The translations under genes were made by a program, and so were the position numbers. The notes below the pieces were generated by a model, which was not told where the DNA came from, searched no databases, and saw only the letters and a list, made by a program, of their open reading frames with translations. From positions 1 to 35,519 of the forward strand of contig JBIIRI010000012.1 in the NCBI GenBank assembly GCA_044341625.1: a stretch of 35,519 nt of DNA, in the 5' to 3' direction. Source of the DNA: Falsiroseomonas sp044341625. GTDB lineage: Bacteria > Pseudomonadota > Alphaproteobacteria > Acetobacterales > Acetobacteraceae. Shown one piece after another: positions 32,676-35,519 of this stretch (within the stretch, counting starts at the first letter, position 1; each line of letters opens with the position of its first letter).

Positions 32676-33626
32676 GTGCTCGGCTTCCTCTCGCTCTGCC
32701 TTCCAATCTTCGCCGTGGTCGCCCTGGGGTTCCTGGCCGCACGGCGGCAATGGGCGCCGCCCGCCATGGTGGATGCCATCGGGCTGTTCAGCTTCAACGT
32801 GGCGCTGCCCGCGCTGCTGCTGCGCCTGATGGCGGCGCAGCCCTTCGCGCAAAGCTTCGAGCCCGCCTACTTCCGTGGCTACCTCGGTGCCTGCCTGGTG
32901 GTCTTTGCGGCGACCATGCTGGTCGCCTGGTGGCGGCGACATGGCCGGCAAGCCGCGGCGGCCTTCGGGGCGGCTGCCGCCATGGGCAATGTCGGCTACC
33001 TGGCACCGCCCCTGCTGCTTCCCATGCTCGGGCCTCGCGCCGCCGGGCCGGTCGCGATGGCCATCTTCGCGGAAGTGGCCGTGATCATCGCGCTGGGCAG
33101 CGTGCTGATGGCGCGCGGCGGCGGTGGGCCGGGCGCAGGGCTGCGCGCGGCCTGGGACGGGATAAGGGGCTTGGCCCGGAACCCGGTGATCCTCTCCATC
33201 TGCGGCGGCGTGCTGCTGGCGGCGGTTGGATGGTCCATTCCCGCACCGGCCGAGCGCTTCCTGGCCTTTCTCGGTGGCGCGGCCGGGCCGACGGCCCTGT
33301 TCGCGCTGGGCGGCACGCTCGCGCGCCTGTCTGTCGGGCGGGATCTGCTCGGGGTGGCGGCGGGCACCACGCTGGTGAAGCTGGTGGCCTACCCCGCGCT
33401 CGTCTGGCTGGTGCTGGGGATGTGGCTGGACCTCGATGACTTCTGGGTGACGGCGGGGGTGCTGCTGGCTGCGATGCCGACCGCGACCAACGCCTTCCTG
33501 CTGGCCCAGCGCCAAGGTGCAGGGGCGGAGCAGGTTTCGGCCACCGTGTTGCTGTCCACCGTGCTCGCCGCCATGACCTTCCCCATCACGGCTTGGCTTC
33601 TGGATGCGCCGCTGACGCCGCCCTAA
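32676..33626 (+). CDS. AEC-family transporter (auxin efflux carrier-like)
   Basis: AEC permeases are secondary transporters, often exporting or importing organic acids such as malate or malonate. The 316-residue protein has about ten membrane segments: five before the central hydrophilic loop (about 145-165) and five after it. The family motifs are LPALLLRLMAAQPF near the start, AAMGNVGYLAPPLLLPMLG in the middle, and ALGGTLARL with LLAAMPTATNAFLLAQ near the end. The start is GTG 32676, giving the usual MLGFLSLCLPIFAVVALGFL opening; no clear ribosome binding site precedes it. It ends 4 bases from the stop of the opposing cyclase gene. Confidence 0.9.
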   Translation: MLGFLSLCLPIFAVVALGFLAARRQWAPPAMVDAIGLFSFNVALPALLLRLMAAQPFAQSFEPAYFRGYLGACLVVFAATMLVAWWRRHGRQAAAAFGAAAAMGNVGYLAPPLLLPMLGPRAAGPVAMAIFAEVAVIIALGSVLMARGGGGPGAGLRAAWDGIRGLARNPVILSICGGVLLAAVGWSIPAPAERFLAFLGGAAGPTALFALGGTLARLSVGRDLLGVAAGTTLVKLVAYPALVWLVLGMWLDLDDFWVTAGVLLAAMPTATNAFLLAQRQGAGAEQVSATVLLSTVLAAMTFPITAWLLDAPLTPP

Positions 33627-33630
33627 GCCG

Positions 33631-34440
33631 CTACAGCATCTGGCGCGAGCGCGCCTCCCCGGCTTGGTCCTCGAAGATGGCGACCGCGCGCGTGAAGCCG
33701 GCGGAGCCGCCCTTGATCTTGAAGGGGAAGCAGGCGACCTGGAAACCGGTGGCCGGCAGGGCTTCGAGGTTCGCCAGCTTCTCGATATGGCAATAGGCCC
33801 GCACCATGCCGGCGCGATGGCCTTCCCAGATCAGCCCCGCATCCTGCGTCTCGGCATAGCGGCGCGCGGTGTGGACGAAGGGCGCGTCCCAGGACCAGGC
33901 ATCGGTGCCGCAGATACGCACGCCGCGCTCCGTCAGATACAGCGTCGCCTCTCGTCCCATGCCGCAGCCGCGGCTGACATAGTCCGGCTGGCCATAGCGC
34001 GCGCCGGCGGCGGTGTTCACCAGCACGATGTCGAAGGGCTGCAAGGTGACATCCACGCGGGCAAGCTCCGCCGCCACCTCCGCCGCCGTCACGACATGGC
34101 CGTCGGGCAGGTGGCGAAAGTCGAGCTTCACGCCGCGGCCGAAGCACCAGTCCAGCGGCACTTCGTCGATCGTCCAGGCGCGCTTCCCGCCCTCCATCGT
34201 GGAATGGAAGTGATAGGGCGCGTCCAGATGCGTGCCGGTATGGGTGGACAGGTTCAACCGCTCGATCGCCCAGCCCTCGCCACCGGGAAGGTCGTCCGTG
34301 GCAAGGCCCGGGAAGAAGCGCGCCATGTCGGCCGCGCTCTGGCGATGGTCGATATAGGTGATCTCCGGCGTATGGCCCGGCGGGTCGGAGGCGATGCCGG
34401 CTTCGAGCGCGACGGAAAGATCGACGATGCGGCGCGGCAT
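33631..34440 (-). CDS. Cyclase-family metal-dependent hydrolase
   Basis: This 269-residue protein belongs to the cyclase family (PF04199), which includes bacterial kynurenine formamidase and isatin hydrolase. The metal-binding motif STHTGTHLDAPYHFHS is intact (H67, H71, D73, H77), and the family segments DLSVALEAGI, FDIVLVNTAAG and GTDAWSWD are present. The reaction is probably hydrolysis of an amide or lactam, with substrate unknown. Its ATG lies one base after the stop of the TRAP permease gene, so the two are co-transcribed. The substrate taken up by the TRAP system may be what this enzyme acts on. Confidence 0.88.
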   Translation of the reverse strand: MPRRIVDLSVALEAGIASDPPGHTPEITYIDHRQSAADMARFFPGLATDDLPGGEGWAIERLNLSTHTGTHLDAPYHFHSTMEGGKRAWTIDEVPLDWCFGRGVKLDFRHLPDGHVVTAAEVAAELARVDVTLQPFDIVLVNTAAGARYGQPDYVSRGCGMGREATLYLTERGVRICGTDAWSWDAPFVHTARRYAETQDAGLIWEGHRAGMVRAYCHIEKLANLEALPATGFQVACFPFKIKGGSAGFTRAVAIFEDQAGEARSRQML

Positions 34441-34441
34441 G

Positions 34442-35519
34442 TCAGTTCACCAGCGCTGTCGCAAGCCAGGGCACCAGTGCGATCAGCAGCAGCGCGACGC
34501 CCATCACGGCGACGAAAGGCATGGCGCCGGCGAAGATCTGCTCGATACCGACCTTGGGATCGTTGAGCGTTGCCTTCACGGTGAACACCGATATGCCGAA
34601 GGGCGGCGTCAGCAGCCCCATCTCCACCGCGATGATGACCACAATCCCGAAATGCACCAGGTCGAAGCCCATCGCCTGCGCAATCGGCGCGCCGATGGGC
34701 ACCATGATCAGCAGGATCGAGGTGCTGTCCAGGATCATGCCCATCAGCAGGATGATGATCACGAAGACCAGCAGGAAGCCGTAGGGGCCGAGGCCGAGAT
34801 GCTCCACCATGTCTCCGATGGCCTGCGGTACGCCGGCCATGGAGAGCATGCGGGAATAGAGGCCGGCCGCGATCAGCAGGAACAGGATGGCGGCGGAGAC
34901 GAGGCCGGTCTCGCGCAGCACGCGCCAGAATTTCGGACCGTCGAGGCGCCGGCGCAGCAGCGCCAGGATCAGCGCGCCCGCCGCGCCCACGGCGCCAGCC
35001 TCGGTCGGGGTGAAGAAGCCGGTGTAGAGCCCGCCCAGGATCAGCGCCACCAGCGCCATGATGGGCACGGATTTCATCGCCATCTCGCCGGGCGGCATCG
35101 CGCGCTGCGCGGGCTCGGCCTGCGCGCCGCGGGCCATGATCCGTTCGGGGAAGAAGGTCGCATAGACCCAGATCATCACGGAAAAGCCGAGCGCGATGAT
35201 GATGCCCGGGATGACGCCGGCGATGAACATCTTGCCGATCGAGACCTCGGCCAGCACGCCATAGACGATCATCAGCAGCGAGGGCGGGATCAGCATGCCG
35301 AGGATCGAGGACCCGGCGACGGTGCCGGCCGCGAAGCGCATGGAATAGCCATGCCGCACCATCTCCGGCACCGCGACCTTGGTGAAGACGGCGGCGGACG
35401 CGATGGAGACGCCGGTGACGGCGGCGAAGACGGCGTTCGCGCCGACGGTCGCATGCCCCAACCCGCCGCGCACCCGGCGCAGCAGCGCCTGCGCAACCTC
35501 GAAGGTGTCCTTGCCGATG
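34442..35519 (-). CDS. TRAP transporter large permease (DctM family), 5' end missing
   Basis: DctM is the main membrane subunit of TRAP transporters, which import organic acids with the help of a periplasmic binding protein. About 359 codons are visible; the start lies beyond the right edge. The sequence has many membrane helices and DctM family patterns: GLGHATVGANAVFAAVTGVS, GTVAGSSILGMLIPPSLLMI, FFTPTEAGAVGA, LLMGMILDSTSILLIMVPI and GLLTPPFGISVF. The full family length is about 430, so about 70 residues are missing. The small permease (DctQ) and binding protein (DctP) would be expected just outside the window. Confidence 0.94.
   Translation of the reverse strand, partial: IGKDTFEVAQALLRRVRGGLGHATVGANAVFAAVTGVSIASAAVFTKVAVPEMVRHGYSMRFAAGTVAGSSILGMLIPPSLLMIVYGVLAEVSIGKMFIAGVIPGIIIALGFSVMIWVYATFFPERIMARGAQAEPAQRAMPPGEMAMKSVPIMALVALILGGLYTGFFTPTEAGAVGAAGALILALLRRRLDGPKFWRVLRETGLVSAAILFLLIAAGLYSRMLSMAGVPQAIGDMVEHLGLGPYGFLLVFVIIILLMGMILDSTSILLIMVPIGAPIAQAMGFDLVHFGIVVIIAVEMGLLTPPFGISVFTVKATLNDPKVGIEQIFAGAMPFVAVMGVALLLIALVPWLATALVN

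Overview
The window is GC-rich chromosomal DNA from an alphaproteobacterium, most likely Rhodospirillales and probably Acetobacteraceae (Roseomonas-like). This rests on several things in the sequence: an alphaproteobacterial SOS box (GTTC-N7-GTTC) at recA; the alphaproteobacterial flagellar genes fliX, a DUF6468/PflI-like gene and motE; the divergent fliX/flgI arrangement with dksA next to fliX; a CckA-type kinase behind flhB; and a single-cysteine DksA. No taxonomic search was possible.

Layout. (1) 1-1394: the end of a DUF892 (YciE/YciF) gene, a perfect palindromic terminator, and recA on the minus strand behind a clear SOS-controlled promoter. (2) 1439-4740, minus strand: flgF-flgG-flgA-flgH behind a consensus sigma-54 promoter. 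(3) 4887-11720, plus strand: fliL-fliM-DUF6468-motE, then cheY-cheZ and a 966-residue periplasmic protein of unknown function. (4) 11793-13376: a terminator, then speD and speE (spermidine synthesis) with a strong terminator-like hairpin between them. (5) 13396-14717, minus strand: a small unknown gene, fliO and fliP. (6) 14869-19990, plus strand: flgB-flgC-fliE, fliQ-fliR-flhB, then a CckA-like hybrid kinase whose receiver domain is broken by an in-frame TAA. FlhB carries a tail built from 24-bp tandem repeats. (7) 20120-23246: dksA and fliX on the minus strand, divergent from flgI-cheL-flgN/flbY, which has its own consensus sigma-54 promoter. (8) 23314-24288: a zinc-free MDR oxidoreductase. 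(9) 24616-30221: a probable DSF (Rpf) cell-cell signalling locus. (10) 30222-35519: an IS5 transposase remnant, an amidase, a palindromic repeat element, an AEC transporter, a cyclase-family hydrolase and a TRAP large permease that runs off the window.

How the genes work together. Regions 2, 3, 5, 6 and 7 encode much of a flagellum: rod, P and L rings, the type III export gate, C-ring FliM and the motor proteins. They also encode its control: sigma-54 promoters, the assembly regulator FliX, CheY/CheZ and CckA. fliF, fliG, fliN, flhA, flgD/E/K/L, flagellin and flbD are not here.

The most unusual part is region 9. An RpfC-like membrane hybrid kinase lies in an operon with a REC-PAS-GGDEF-EAL protein and converges on an RpfF-type crotonase that keeps both catalytic glutamates. 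In the xanthomonad system as I know it, the response regulator is RpfG (REC-HD-GYP), which only degrades c-di-GMP. Here its place is taken by a protein with apparently intact cyclase and phosphodiesterase domains. Next to the flagellar cluster, this suggests a diffusible fatty-acid signal feeding c-di-GMP control of motility.
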